NCBI GenBank assembly: GCA_020634815.1
Contig: JACKBA010000002.1
Location: forward strand, 310,001-374,000
Source of the DNA: Caldilineaceae bacterium
GTDB lineage: Bacteria > Chloroflexota > Anaerolineae > Caldilineales > Caldilineaceae
Length of the DNA stretch: 64,000 bases
Direction of reading: 5' to 3'
The translations under genes and the position numbers were made by a program. Positions 25,701 to 35,700 of this stretch are shown one piece after another (positions within the stretch are counted from its first letter, which is position 1; the number at the start of each line of letters is the position of its first letter). The notes under the pieces are model-generated. The model ran no database searches and was not told the DNA's origin. It was given only the letters and a program-made list of their open reading frames with translations.

Positions 25701-26474
25701 GATATCGCGCGTGATGGACATATGCACGCCCGGCATAATGTTGGCAACGGCTCTGAATTCGGTGTCAAAGAGCGTGCTATCCTTGCGACGCATTTGCGCC
25801 GTACCGCGCAATGAGCCTTTGGCGAGAAAGGCCTGCCAGCGCTCCGGCCCATCCGCCAGTGCCATGTGCGGAAAGAGATCCGGCAGGGAGAGCGAGCCCA
25901 GCTCCTCCGCGCTGTAGCCCAACGTTGCGGCCAACGCAGGGTTGGCCTCGATGCAGCGCATGTCATCGTCGAACAGCAGGATCATGTCGGTGGCCTGCTC
26001 GAAGATGGCCTGGAAGTAGGCGCGCTGGGTGGCCAACTGCCCCAAAAGTTTGTGTTCCTCGGTCGCGTCGCGCGCCAGAACAACGATCGATTGCGGATCC
26101 TCGCTGTCGTCGCCCGGCACGGCGTGAACGGTGAAGCGCATCGGCTGGCCGTTGTCTTCCCGGCGCGCGCCAACGGTCACGCTTGCCGCCCGGTGTTCGG
26201 CAAAGACCTGACCAAACATCTCCACGATCTTAGCGCGATCGGGCAATTCGACCAGTTCGAGCCATCTGAACTTCACCGAGTCTGCGCTGAATCCATCCAC
26301 CAATCGGCTGAAATTCTTGACGCGCAACTCCCGATCAAGCTCGATGACCGGATCCGGCACCAGCCGTTCCAGAATGCGCAACTGCTCACGCAGTTGCGCA
26401 TTTTCGGCGCGCAGCGCCGCGACCTCGGCATGGAGCGAGGTCGTGGCCGGCTTACCTTCATTTTGTTGTGACAT
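22755..26474 (-). CDS. Eight-PAS sensor histidine kinase (NarX-type HisKA_3)
   Basis: 1239 aa, no membrane segment. A short coiled coil (AEVAALRAENAQLREQL) leads into about eight PAS domains (35 to about 1005). The C-terminal kinase core is HisKA_3 with the histidine in ELARNLHDDLGATL (about H1028) and a HATPase domain (DLYRIAQEALTNVARHA, DNGRGV, GLIGMRERAEAW). PAS 2-4 and PAS 5-7 repeat as a triplet: the two leading copies share MILL, DDMR and ATLGY blocks, and the next two share AIFE, PVAWN and AM blocks. The start is the ATG at 26474; the track-like extension would use a TTG. Cognate regulator is the NarL-type gene downstream. Confidence 0.93.
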   Translation of the reverse strand: MSQQNEGKPATTSLHAEVAALRAENAQLREQLRILERLVPDPVIELDRELRVKNFSRLVDGFSADSVKFRWLELVELPDRAKIVEMFGQVFAEHRAASVTVGARREDNGQPMRFTVHAVPGDDSEDPQSIVVLARDATEEHKLLGQLATQRAYFQAIFEQATDMILLFDDDMRCIEANPALAATLGYSAEELGSLSLPDLFPHMALADGPERWQAFLAKGSLRGTAQMRRKDSTLFDTEFRAVANIMPGVHMSITRDISAQQQAEREVAQRRAFYRAIFESVPFGLGTADRDGRPVAWNQAMLRTTGYSEAELQATQRVSDFFVDAERVRRIVTDNIEFQGRELEMRRPDGTTFPARVSLALVPLPDGAQTLAIVEDVSAEAKMRADLEFQARVLATMHEAVVVVDKDRRVEYLNDRARTLFCVVPGDIMGQGAYGQLRWRVAEPAGAGEAPADVAPGGNWSAQLVVDLPDGTERRMGVTATRRRDRSGNDNGWIAVLHDVTAEHHLADALATQSAHLEAIFEHAADMILLTGDDMRYIDVNPAAAATLGYTVEEMRALAVTDVFPPMEQATALALWQAFIAEGSQAGEVQVRRKDGTVIDVGYRAVANILPGVHLSIMRDIGERKQLEADLARSEAYYRAIFEHAPIGMGISDPSGKPVAWNAAMAQASGVSDADVRALDHAADLYATPEERERLLDLLVAQGSVQRAAVRMRRADGSSYPVRMSLQPIELSGGRHLLAMMEDVTEEVDARAQEAFLASVMSNLQDAVTVTDSAGRVIFWNAGAEALSGVSAGQILGRRYRDFFGFRESSPDPVPEIRRALEATGHWEGEIPLVLLNGSELWTWTAISQLHGKDGAITGRIAVIYDLTEQRALEAANRRQAQILNGVMEAIIVTDLAFNITDWNANADAMYGWRAGEVVGRSVDALLGTEHEDLDAVLAEFRDKGRWQGEVSQRHKDGQSLCVLASVSYVYDDGGAPVAVVAVNRDITRRHDAENALRTAQSDLRRLMRRLERTEMTQRKELARNLHDDLGATLTAVRLDIDWLDAHLHDSAPPDVIAKLERMAGLATAAIRTTQAVTSDLRPSLLDDLGLVAALEYLAETWSTAAAIPADLHLDEALEERLDPELAMDLYRIAQEALTNVARHAAATQATLELTEEDGQVVLLVADNGRGVEIDRQIAAEALGLIGMRERAEAWDGSMVLTGVPGRGSILTVRIPLDAATMAGGGSDPGPDDAPGKP

Positions 26475-26646
26475 GGTCAAAATCTGCCTACCTCAACAGC
26501 ACATCTGCTGCTCTATCAGCGCCGGCCCGGCGCCGCACTCGGCGCCCTCGGGAGTTTATCAAATTGTAATCTGGGAATCGGTTCTGCCCAAATCATACGC
26601 AGCCCTGGCCATTTCGTCAACAGCATAGAAGGAGGGGGTCTACCTC

Positions 26647-26943
26647 ATGTTTGGGGCAACATCACGACCTCCCAGGAACGGGTCGCTGCGCGCCGGGAAC
26701 GGGTCACTCAATTCCGGGAACGGGTCGTTCGATTTCGTGAACGGGTCACTCAATTCCGGGAACGGGTCGTTCGATTTCGTGCACGGGTCGTTCGATTCCG
26801 GGAACGGGTCACTCAATTCCGGGAACGGGTCGTTCAATTTCGTGCACGGATGGCTGCGCGCCGGGAACCGACCACGAGAGTTTGACCTTATGAGCTGCGT
26901 GCACCGTGTTTTGGCGCACGTGATCCGAAAAATGACGCCCTAG
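26647..26943 (+). CDS. Possible small heptapeptide-repeat protein
   Basis: A 98-residue frame whose ATG is preceded by AAGGAGGGGG at a workable spacing (8-11 nt). The core is the translation of a 21-bp tandem repeat, giving alternating heptads of the type NGSLNSG and NGSFDFV, followed by a non-repetitive tail with LMSCVHRVLAHVIRK. The opposite strand is also open across the repeat (NDPFPEL-type heptads), so openness alone is weak evidence. It could equally be non-coding repeat DNA. Confidence 0.3.
   Translation: MFGATSRPPRNGSLRAGNGSLNSGNGSFDFVNGSLNSGNGSFDFVHGSFDSGNGSLNSGNGSFNFVHGWLRAGNRPREFDLMSCVHRVLAHVIRKMTP
26677..26865. repeat. 21-bp tandem repeat, nine units
   Basis: Nine consecutive 21-bp units, nearly all starting AACGGGTC or CACGGGTC, in perfect phase. 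Two main variants alternate (one with CACTCAATTCCGGG, one with GTTCGATTTCGTG). The first and last units share GCTGCGCGCCGGG, as if they were boundary units. There are no unique spacers, so it is not a CRISPR. It lies in the 763-nt gap between the PAS kinase and the rhamnosidase; the remainder holds the palindromes listed next. Confidence 0.92.
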
Positions 26944-26976
26944 CGCCAAAACCGGAATCTCAGCACTTCACGATTT

Positions 26977-27132
26977 GTAGTGACGGCTTCAGCAGTTCCA
27001 GAGAAAGTCAACGACTAAAGTCGTCACTACGGCGAGAAGCGTGAACTGCTGAATCTGCACGTCAGCGGGTAGGTGTTACGTCCACCCCTCATTGACCATT
27101 AGCAATTGACCGTTGACCGTTACCCATTGACA
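26977..27132. repeat. Nested palindrome and GTTGACC-word array
   Basis: GTAGTGACG (26977-26985) pairs with CGTCACTAC (27022-27030), and AGCAGTTC (26991-26998) pairs with GAACTGCT (27043-27050); the two pairings interleave, so they could form a pseudoknot or two alternative folds. About 40 nt downstream (27092-27132) is one arm of a TTGACCATT/GTTGACC word array like the one at 41040-41204, without an obvious partner arm. Confidence 0.6.
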
Positions 27133-27243
27133 ATCCGCCCTCGCTCCGCTTCCAAAAGTGTCTCTCATCTCACACCGGCCGGGCCGGCGCGCCACAGGCG
27201 GGCGCGGCCGGGAGTAACCGCGCCCGCATACAGATTGCCAGAC

Positions 27244-29745
27244 TCAGCCGGCAACGACGGTGTGGCGGCCGGCGGGCAATGAGCGCGGCGCCTGTCCAGG
27301 CAACTCGACGATGGCGGGCACCGGCGTCTCGATGGTCACGCCATCGCCGCGCACCTCGACGTGGAGCAGGCCGTGCGGCGTGGGCACGTCGCCCGTGGCC
27401 CAGGCCAGCCGCCCCAGCCGCGGGGCAATGCGCGCCACGGCATAGCCGGGCTCGGCCGGCGTCACGCCCAGCGCGTAGAAGACGAGGTCGCGCGTCGGTG
27501 CGCAACTCCAGCCGTGGACGTGCGTGCCCCAGCCCCAGCACTCGCCGATGGTATCGTAGCCGTCGACGAGGAACTCCAGCCAGCGGCGGTGCAGGTCGGG
27601 CAGGCGCTCGGCCAGGCCGGCCAGGGCCACGGCGTCGTGTACGGTGTAGCTCATGAAGGGTTCGGCCAGCACGATCTCGTTCTCGGCATCCCAGTCGATC
27701 TCGTAGATGCCCATAAACTGCTTCTGCATCTTCTGCGCGGAGTACTCGCCGTCACCGCCGCCCGTCCACGAGCGCACGACGAGGCGGTCGGGGTCGGTGA
27801 TGGTGGCGGCGATGCGCGCCCAGCGTTCGGCCGGCGCCAGCCCGGCGCAGATCGCCAGCGCGCCGGCAAGCTGGCTCATCTCCGGCTTCTGCTCTCCGTC
27901 GACGATGTGATCCACATAGGAGCCGCGGCGTTCGTCCCAGAAGATCTCGAAGCCGGCCTTTACGCGGGCATAGAGCCTATCGGCCCAGCGTTGGCTGCTG
28001 CGCTCCTCCAGCCAGCCCGCCATCTCGGCGAACTCGCGCAGCCCGCGCGCCCACAGCGCGGTGATCACGGCGCTGGTGTCGGCGTTGGAGACGCTCGACC
28101 AGTCGACCAGATTCCACTCGACGACATCCTTTAGTACGCCGGCCGACGTCTGGTAGGGCATATACCAGCGCAGGATGCGTTCAACCGTGGGCATGAAGGC
28201 CTTGACCGCGTCGGCGTCACCCTGGAAGCGGTAGAAATTGTAGACGCCGTGCACCCAATGCAGCGCCCAGTCGGGAATGGTATGGCCGCCGCCGGATTCG
28301 ATTTCACCCACGACGCTCATGGGCAGGATGCCGTCGGGGCGCGGCGAGTTGCCCAGCGTCAGGTAGTGCCAGGCCAGCCGCCAGTCGGTGTTGGTGGCAA
28401 GGTGGACCATCTGGTGCACGACGCTGTCACCCACCCAGGCACGCTGCTCGCGCGTCGGGCAGTCGATGAAGGCGTCGTGCGAGTTGAGCGCAACGGTGCG
28501 GATGCCGGCGGCGTAGATGCGGTTGATCTCGTCGTCGTCGCAGGCAAAGGTGGCGCCGGGCGTCCACGGATAGATCAGCTCGCGCACGGCGAAGTCGTGC
28601 AGCGTGACCGTGCCGCTGCCGCCGTGCACCAGGATGTAGGCGTAGCGAAAGCCGTTGGAGTCAAAGAGATCAAAGCGGTCATCGGCGCCGCGCGCGGTGT
28701 AGCGCGTGCCGGCGTTGCTGCCCACAAAGCCCATGCGCGGCTTGACTGGCTCTTCCAGGTAGGAGAGATCGAGCACCGTGCCTGCCGGCGCGTCAAGCTC
28801 GAAGCCCACCAGGCCGGAGACGATGCGCCCCATGTCAAGCACCAGCAGCGCGCAGCCATCAGCCGGCACGTCGACGGTGGCAGGCAGGCCGTCGAGCGCG
28901 CGGCGATCGGTGCGCGGGAGGTCGAGCGTCGCTTCGATGCGCCGCACGGGGGAGGCGATGGCCGGGTCAATGGCGCCAGCCAGGAACTCAACGCGCGCCT
29001 GTGCCGGCCGGCGGGTCTCGCCATCGAGCGGGGCGATGGTCCGCGGGAAGAGCGGGCCATAGGGGTCGGTGGGCGGCTGCGTGCGCGCATGGCCGCCGAT
29101 ATGCACGGCCGGCACGGCCTGGGCATTACCCCACGCGCTGTCGTCGAAGTCGAGCGCCCGCCAGCCCTGCGGGAAGCGCCGCGCATCGAAGACCTCCACC
29201 GGCACGCCGCCACCGACAGGATCGGCCGGGCCGGTGTCCCAGTCGCTCGCCCAGGCATCGGCCTTGTGCGCCTTCCACGACGGGTCGCTGACAAGCCAGC
29301 CCGCCGCGCCCAGGTCGGCCTCGAAGACCATGATACCGGTGCGGCCGAGCATGACGTTGGGGGTGGCCGGCATCCAGAAGGATTTGGGCGTGCCGTAGTA
29401 TTTCACATAGACGCTGATGATGTTGTCGCCGGCGCGCAGATAGGGCGCCAGGTCGACCAGGTCGTAGTACATGCGTCGCGGCTGGCTGCGCACGGGGCCG
29501 CGCGCCACCTCCTCCCCGTTGGCAAAAAGGGCGTAGCGCGAGTCGGCCGTGATGCGCGCCGGCACGCGCGCCGGCACGGCATCCAGGTGGATGCGCCGGC
29601 GAAAGAGGCCGTGCGCTTCCGGCATATCGGGGTCGATCTGGCCGTGGAAGGCGGAGCCGGGCTGGATCGGCTCTTCGGGCACCCAGATCCAGTGGCCGTG
29701 CCAGCGGATCTCGGGAAAGTCTTGAACGGTGACGGGATCGGACAT
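27244..29745 (-). CDS. Alpha-L-rhamnosidase, GH78-like
   Basis: 833 aa, no signal peptide, so probably cytoplasmic. N-terminal beta-domains carry the carbohydrate-binding type fold (YALFANGEEVARGPVRS, YYDLVDLAPYLRAGDN). The (alpha/alpha)6 catalytic domain has the family signature DCPTREQRAWVGD (about 425-437) and the distal HGWSCAPTRDL motif, with candidate general acid/base glutamates in between (GEIESGGG, EMSQ). It removes terminal L-rhamnose from oligosaccharides or glycosides. ATG chosen for its GGAGG ribosome site; a TTG six bases upstream is the alternative. No sugar transporter lies next to it. Confidence 0.88.
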   Translation of the reverse strand: MSDPVTVQDFPEIRWHGHWIWVPEEPIQPGSAFHGQIDPDMPEAHGLFRRRIHLDAVPARVPARITADSRYALFANGEEVARGPVRSQPRRMYYDLVDLAPYLRAGDNIISVYVKYYGTPKSFWMPATPNVMLGRTGIMVFEADLGAAGWLVSDPSWKAHKADAWASDWDTGPADPVGGGVPVEVFDARRFPQGWRALDFDDSAWGNAQAVPAVHIGGHARTQPPTDPYGPLFPRTIAPLDGETRRPAQARVEFLAGAIDPAIASPVRRIEATLDLPRTDRRALDGLPATVDVPADGCALLVLDMGRIVSGLVGFELDAPAGTVLDLSYLEEPVKPRMGFVGSNAGTRYTARGADDRFDLFDSNGFRYAYILVHGGSGTVTLHDFAVRELIYPWTPGATFACDDDEINRIYAAGIRTVALNSHDAFIDCPTREQRAWVGDSVVHQMVHLATNTDWRLAWHYLTLGNSPRPDGILPMSVVGEIESGGGHTIPDWALHWVHGVYNFYRFQGDADAVKAFMPTVERILRWYMPYQTSAGVLKDVVEWNLVDWSSVSNADTSAVITALWARGLREFAEMAGWLEERSSQRWADRLYARVKAGFEIFWDERRGSYVDHIVDGEQKPEMSQLAGALAICAGLAPAERWARIAATITDPDRLVVRSWTGGGDGEYSAQKMQKQFMGIYEIDWDAENEIVLAEPFMSYTVHDAVALAGLAERLPDLHRRWLEFLVDGYDTIGECWGWGTHVHGWSCAPTRDLVFYALGVTPAEPGYAVARIAPRLGRLAWATGDVPTPHGLLHVEVRGDGVTIETPVPAIVELPGQAPRSLPAGRHTVVAG

Positions 29746-29762
29746 GAGCAATAGCCTCCGTG

Positions 29763-29974
29763 GTGGGGCGAGGGGCGAGGTACGAGGGGCGCGACGCCGC
29801 GAGCCTGAATTGGTCGTTGTCGGAAGAGAGATAGATTTGGGAAGTGTATGCTGACTCTAGCATGGGGCGGCTGAAGCTGTCAATTGAGATTGGAGATTGG
29901 AGATTGCGGGATTGCGGGATTGGAGTCCAGTGTCGCACAATCGCTTAATCTCCAGTCTCCAATCTCCAATCTCC
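29763..29974. repeat. GGGGCGA words and GATTGGA-word hairpin
   Basis: Upstream of the rhamnosidase start there is a short GGGGCGA series (29763-29795), the same word as in the glcF insertion. Further on, GAGATTGGAGATTGG words (29886-29906) face CAATCTCC words (29948-29974), a long fold-back. The 416-nt divergent gap to trmFO shows no gene. Confidence 0.75.
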
Positions 29975-30078
29975 ACTAGACTTGCCCCGGCGATTCGCAT
30001 GCACCTTGCCGGCGTGGTATTCTTGCGGGCGAGATGGGATCGGCGAGCCGGGTGTGGAGCGGGGGCAGACTTCAAACG

Positions 30079-30122
30079 TGATGCGTAATGCGTGATGCGT
30101 GATGCGTAATGCGTGATGCGTG
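30079..30122 (+). repeat. GTGATGCGTAATGC direct repeat before trmFO
   Basis: Three near-identical copies of a GTGATGCGT(AATGC) word in direct orientation lie 40 nt upstream of the trmFO ATG. Unlike most word repeats in this window it has no inverted arm nearby. Confidence 0.75.
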
Positions 30123-30161
30123 AAACGGCGGGTGAGTGGTGAGCGTGGGAAGGGTTGGGCG

Positions 30162-31520
30162 ATGAGTGAGACGGTAACGATTATCGGCGGCGGGCTGGCG
30201 GGGAGCGAGGCGGCCTGGCAGATTGCCGAGCGCGGCGGGCGCGTCGATCTCTACGAGATGCGGCCCGTGCGCGGCACGGAGGCGCACGTCACCGACCGGC
30301 TGGCCGAGCTGGTGTGCAGCAATTCCATGGGCTCGACGCTGCCCGACCGCGCGCTGGGCATCCTCAAGAACGAACTGCTGCGCATGGGCAGCCTGGTGAT
30401 CCGCACCGCCTTCAAGCACGCGCTGCCCGCCGGCGCGGCGCTGGCTGTCTCCCGCGAGGACTTTGCCGAGGAGATCACGGGGCTGATCGGCGGCCATCCC
30501 AACATCACGGTGCACCGCCAGGAAGTGACGGAAATCCCGGCCGGGCCGGTGATCATCGCCACGGGGCCGCTGACGAGCGGAGCGCTGACCGCCCAGATCC
30601 AGGCGCTTACCGGCCAGCAGCATCTCTATTTCTACGACGCGATGGCGCCCATCGTGGTGGCGGACACCATCGACATGACGGTGGCCTTCCGCCAGAGCCG
30701 CTACGACCGCGAGAGCGAACTGGGCGGCGACGAGGGCGACTATATCAACTGCCCGCTCAACAAGGAAGAATACGCGCGCTTTGTGCAGGCCGTACTCGAC
30801 GCGCCCAAGACGGAACTCAAGGGCGCCGACAAAGAGCTGGAACGCTACTTCGAGGGTTGCATGCCTATCGAGGCGCTGGCCGCACGCGGCGAGAAATCGC
30901 TGGCCTTTGGCCCCATGCGCCCGGTGGGGCTGCGCGACCCGCGCACGGGGCGCCGTCCCTGGGCAGCGGTGCAGTTGCGCCAGGACAACGTGGCGGGCAC
31001 GCTCTACAACATGGTAGGCTTCCAGACGAACATGAAGTGGGGCGCGCAGGAACAGGTGCTGCGGCTCATCCCGGGGCTGGAACACGCCGAGTTCGAGCGG
31101 TTGGGGCAGATGCATCGCAACACTTTCATCAACAGCCCGACGCTGCTGCACCCGACGCTGCAATTCAAGACGCGCGCCGATCTCTTCTTCGCCGGGCAGA
31201 TTACGGGCACCGAGGGCTACGTGGGCAGCACAATGGGCGGGCTGGTCGCCGGCGTCAACGTCATGCGCCGGCTGGCCGGCGAGCCGCTGCTGGAGCTGCC
31301 GCGCACCACGATGATGGGCGCGCTGCTCTACTACATCACCCACGCCGAGCCGGCGACCTTCCAGCCCATGAAGGCGGCCATGGGGCTGCTACCGGAGCTG
31401 GACGAGTCCGTGCGCAACAAGCGCGCCCGCTACGCCACCTACGCCGAGCGCGCCCAGGGAGACTTGGAGGCGTATTTGGGGGAGGTCGCGTTTCATGAGG
31501 TTGAGAGAATTGGAGATTGA
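30162..31520 (+). CDS. trmFO: Methylenetetrahydrofolate-tRNA (uracil-54-C5)-methyltransferase TrmFO
   Basis: 452 aa. Makes m5U54 (ribothymidine) in tRNA using methylenetetrahydrofolate and FAD. FAD-binding GGGLAGSEAA is at the N-terminus, followed by ERGGRVDLYEMRP and LVCSNSMGS, both typical of the family; the C-terminal half has GTEGYVGSTMGGLVAG. Length fits the family (435-450 aa). The ATG at 30162 has GGGAAGG upstream; the longer frame begins in the preceding repeat. The last residues (VERIGD) and the stop are encoded by the first words of a GATTGGA repeat, so the 3' end has been shaped by the repeat. Confidence 0.96.
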   Translation: MSETVTIIGGGLAGSEAAWQIAERGGRVDLYEMRPVRGTEAHVTDRLAELVCSNSMGSTLPDRALGILKNELLRMGSLVIRTAFKHALPAGAALAVSREDFAEEITGLIGGHPNITVHRQEVTEIPAGPVIIATGPLTSGALTAQIQALTGQQHLYFYDAMAPIVVADTIDMTVAFRQSRYDRESELGGDEGDYINCPLNKEEYARFVQAVLDAPKTELKGADKELERYFEGCMPIEALAARGEKSLAFGPMRPVGLRDPRTGRRPWAAVQLRQDNVAGTLYNMVGFQTNMKWGAQEQVLRLIPGLEHAEFERLGQMHRNTFINSPTLLHPTLQFKTRADLFFAGQITGTEGYVGSTMGGLVAGVNVMRRLAGEPLLELPRTTMMGALLYYITHAEPATFQPMKAAMGLLPELDESVRNKRARYATYAERAQGDLEAYLGEVAFHEVERIGD

Positions 31521-31621
31521 GAGATTGGAGATTGGAGATTGGGAAAGCAGAATTCACCTGCTCGGCCACTCAACCTACAATCTCTAATCTCCAATCTCTA
31601 GTCTCCACTCTCTACCCTCTC
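31503..31621. repeat. GATTGGA-word hairpin overlapping the trmFO stop
   Basis: GAGATTGGAGATTGG words (31503-31540) face CAATCTCTAATCTCC words (31579-31615). The left arm supplies the trmFO stop codon. The fold would form at the 3' end of the trmFO message just before the permease gene. Confidence 0.85.
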
Positions 31622-31649
31622 CATCTTCCACTACGGGAGCATCTTATCT

Positions 31650-32498
<849 letters not shown>

Positions 32499-32734
32499 CC
32501 TGGCCACTGCCTCAATCACCGGAACTGACATCATACCGCCGGCGTTCTCGAAAAGAGTTCCTGCCATCTTCTGTGGCATGATTGAACTTGTTTAGAATTT
32601 CACGAGACTCACACGCAGCCGCCAAGAACACAAAGGGTATCATCTTCAACTTGGTGACTTTGTGTCTCTGTGTGAGGCAATATTGTGAACTACCGAAATT
32701 GATTGATTCACCGGTCCTTGAAAGGAGTCATCCC
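32499..32734 (+). other. Leader of the large secreted protein with CACAAAG hairpin
   Basis: Contains one word-type fold-back (CACAAAG near 32629 with CTTTGTG near 32660) and, at 32721-32727, an AAAGGAG ribosome site placed 7 nt before the TTG start of the next gene. No other gene is seen. Confidence 0.5.
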
Positions 32735-35700
32735 TTGACAAACCGAATTCCCGGCTGGCTGGCGTTGACGCTGGTCGCCGCTCTGTTGCTGAGCATCTTG
32801 CCCGCGGCTGTACTCGCCGCGCCGGCGACACCGGTCGCCCAGCAGAGCGACGCCGCATCCGACGTGCTGACGCCCGACGCGCTGGCCAACATGACCTACA
32901 TTTCCGAATTAACGCCGTCGGGCGAGGCGACGCTGGTCGACGGCAAGTACGAAGATGTGGACAACCGCATCCTCGTCACGCTGGCGACGGCGCCCATCGC
33001 CTATGGCACGCTCGACGGCCAGGACGCGGCCGCGGTGCTGATCGTCGAGAATGGCGGCGGCAGCGGCATCTTCGTCAACCTGGCCGTCGTCGTCGACCAG
33101 GAGGGCACGCCGGTCAACGTGGCCAGCACGCTGTTGGGCGACCGCGTCGACGTGACGAGCCTCGCCATCGACGACGACCAGGTCAACCTTGAGCTGATCC
33201 GCCAGGGGCCGGGCGATCCCATGTGCTGCCCGACCGAGCTGGCGCGTGTGAGCTACACGCTCGACGGCGACCAACTGGTTGCGGCCGACGAGACGGTGCT
33301 GGGCCAGGGGCCGCAAGTCGTGGTCTACGAGGCGCCCGAAGGCGGCATTCAGATCACCATCGTCCCGCCGGCGCCCTACGAAGCCGGCACCGCGGCCATG
33401 CCCACGGGCGCGCCGCTGCACACGATGGTCAGCTTCCTCGGCCCCGACCCGACAGCGGCACAGAGCGACGGCGGCCCCTTCCTGGCCGTTTACCCGGTCG
33501 ACGAGTACGTCCAGCTCTGGCAGGATGCCGGCGACGCGACCATCGCCGACCTCGTGAGCGGCTTGCAGAGCACGCTGGACGAGCAGCCCGCCACGCTCGC
33601 CGCGCCGCTGCCCATCGTGCCGCCGGCGACCGGCGTCGACACGGCCGCGCAGGTGAGCTACCTCACGGGCGACGGCTATCGCGGCGTGCGCTTTGTGGCG
33701 CAGTCGACGCTGGGCGGCGAGCCGACCGGCAACGAACAACTTTCCTACTACTTCAGCGGGCTGACCGACGACGGGCGCTATCTCATCGGCGCGCAGTGGC
33801 CGGTGGCGACGACCGCCGCAGCCGATGCGCTCGACAGCGCGGCCGACGACGAATGGACGCCCACGCTCAGCTCGCTCGACACGGCCTTTGCGTCGCTCAT
33901 CATCCAGGGGCCTGGGCCGACGCTGACGATCGACGACCTGGGCAACATGGAGTACCAGTCCATGCTGCTGGAGAAGCCCGTGCTGCTGACCAACGGCATC
34001 TACACCGAGACGGTGGTGCCGGACTCGGCCACTGGCGTGACCTCGGTGCAGTTGCTCGAGACGCCCATGGCCCTTGGCTATGTAGACGGCTTCGAATCGG
34101 CCGCGGTGCTCATCGTCGAGAATGGCGGCGGCACGGGCCAGTTCGTCACGCTGGCGCTGGTGCAGGATGTGGGCGGGACGCCCGTCAATACGGCCAACAC
34201 CTTCCTGGGCGACCGGCCCAATGTCACCAACCTGGCGATCGACGCCGACGGCAGCATCACGGTCGACATGATCCAGGTCGGCCCGAACGACGCCTTCTGC
34301 TGCGCAAACATGCCGATGACGGTGACCTACGTCAAGACCGGCGACCAGCTCGTCATGCGCGACCAGGCGTCGGCCACCATCGACACGACCGGCTACGAAG
34401 GACAGGTCACGGCGGCAGTGGTGCAGCCCACGGCCTACGACAACACCATGCCGCCCAGTGGTCAGGGCGAGCCCAAGCACTTCACCTGGACCCTGGGCGA
34501 CACGAGCGATCCGGGGAGTATGACCGGCTACGTCTCCGTCTACCCGGTGGAGGCATACCTGGCGATCTGGGAGTTGCAGGGTGACTCCTTCGTGAGCGAC
34601 ACGCTGGCACAGTTGGAGACGCTGCTGAGCGAGCAGCCGGCCGACCCGGCGCCGCCCATGCCCGTGCTGCCCCAGGTCGGCGCCACCAACGACTTCGCCG
34701 CACAGGTGGCCTATCTGGACCTGCCCGGCGGCGGGAATGGCGTGCGCTTCATCGGCCGCTTCGTGCAGGATGTCTCGCCCATCGAGAACTTCCAGTTACG
34801 CTACATCTTCCAGGGGCTGACGAACGACGGCCAGACGCTGGTTGTGGCCAGCATCCCAGTGACGACGACGGCGCTGCCGGCCGAGCCGCAGTCCATGAGC
34901 GGCGACGAGTACAACGAATTCGCCGCCAACTACGAGAGCTACCTGGCCGAGACGACCGCCACCTTCAACGCGCTGGCCTCCACCGACTTCGCGCCGGATC
35001 TGGCCGTGCTCGACGCGATCCTGCAATCCGTCACGCCGGAAGCGTCGACGAACCCGCTGGCGCCCGACTCGCTGGCCAATATGGAATACAGCTCCGAGCT
35101 GGCGTCGGATGGCGTGGCGCTGCTGGAGAATGGCGTCTACACCGAAAGCATCGCGCCCGACAGCGCCAGCATGATCGAGATTCGCCTGCTGCCGGCGCCC
35201 ATCGCCTACGGCACGCTCGACGATCAGGATTCGGCGGCGGTGCTGCTGGCGGAGAGTGGCGGCGGCAGCGGCACCTTCATCGTGCTGGCCGTGGTTCAGG
35301 CGCCGGAAGGCACGCCGGTGAATGTCGCCAATGCGCCACTGGGCGACCGCGTGCAGGTGCAGTCGCTGGCCATCGCCGATAACCAGATCACGGTCGAGAT
35401 GCTGGCGCAGGGGCCGGACGATCCCATGTGCTGCCCGTCGCAGCAGACGACGCAGGTCTATGAATTGCAGGGCGACACGCTGGCACTGGTCGACGAGACG
35501 ACCAGCAGCACAGAGAGCGGCAGCAGCGCGTCGACGCTGGCCGGCACGACGTGGGTCTGGTCGCAGACGCAGATGAACGACGACACGCTCAAGACGCCGG
35601 CCGTGGAGGGCGCGTTCACGCTCACCTTCAACGATGACGGCACAGCCGGCGCCACGACCGACTGCAACACCTACAGCGGTTCGTACACGGAGGAGGGCGG

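Noticed and set aside
26677..26865. Possible CRISPR array
   Set aside because: Units are contiguous 21-mers without unique spacers and no cas genes are present.
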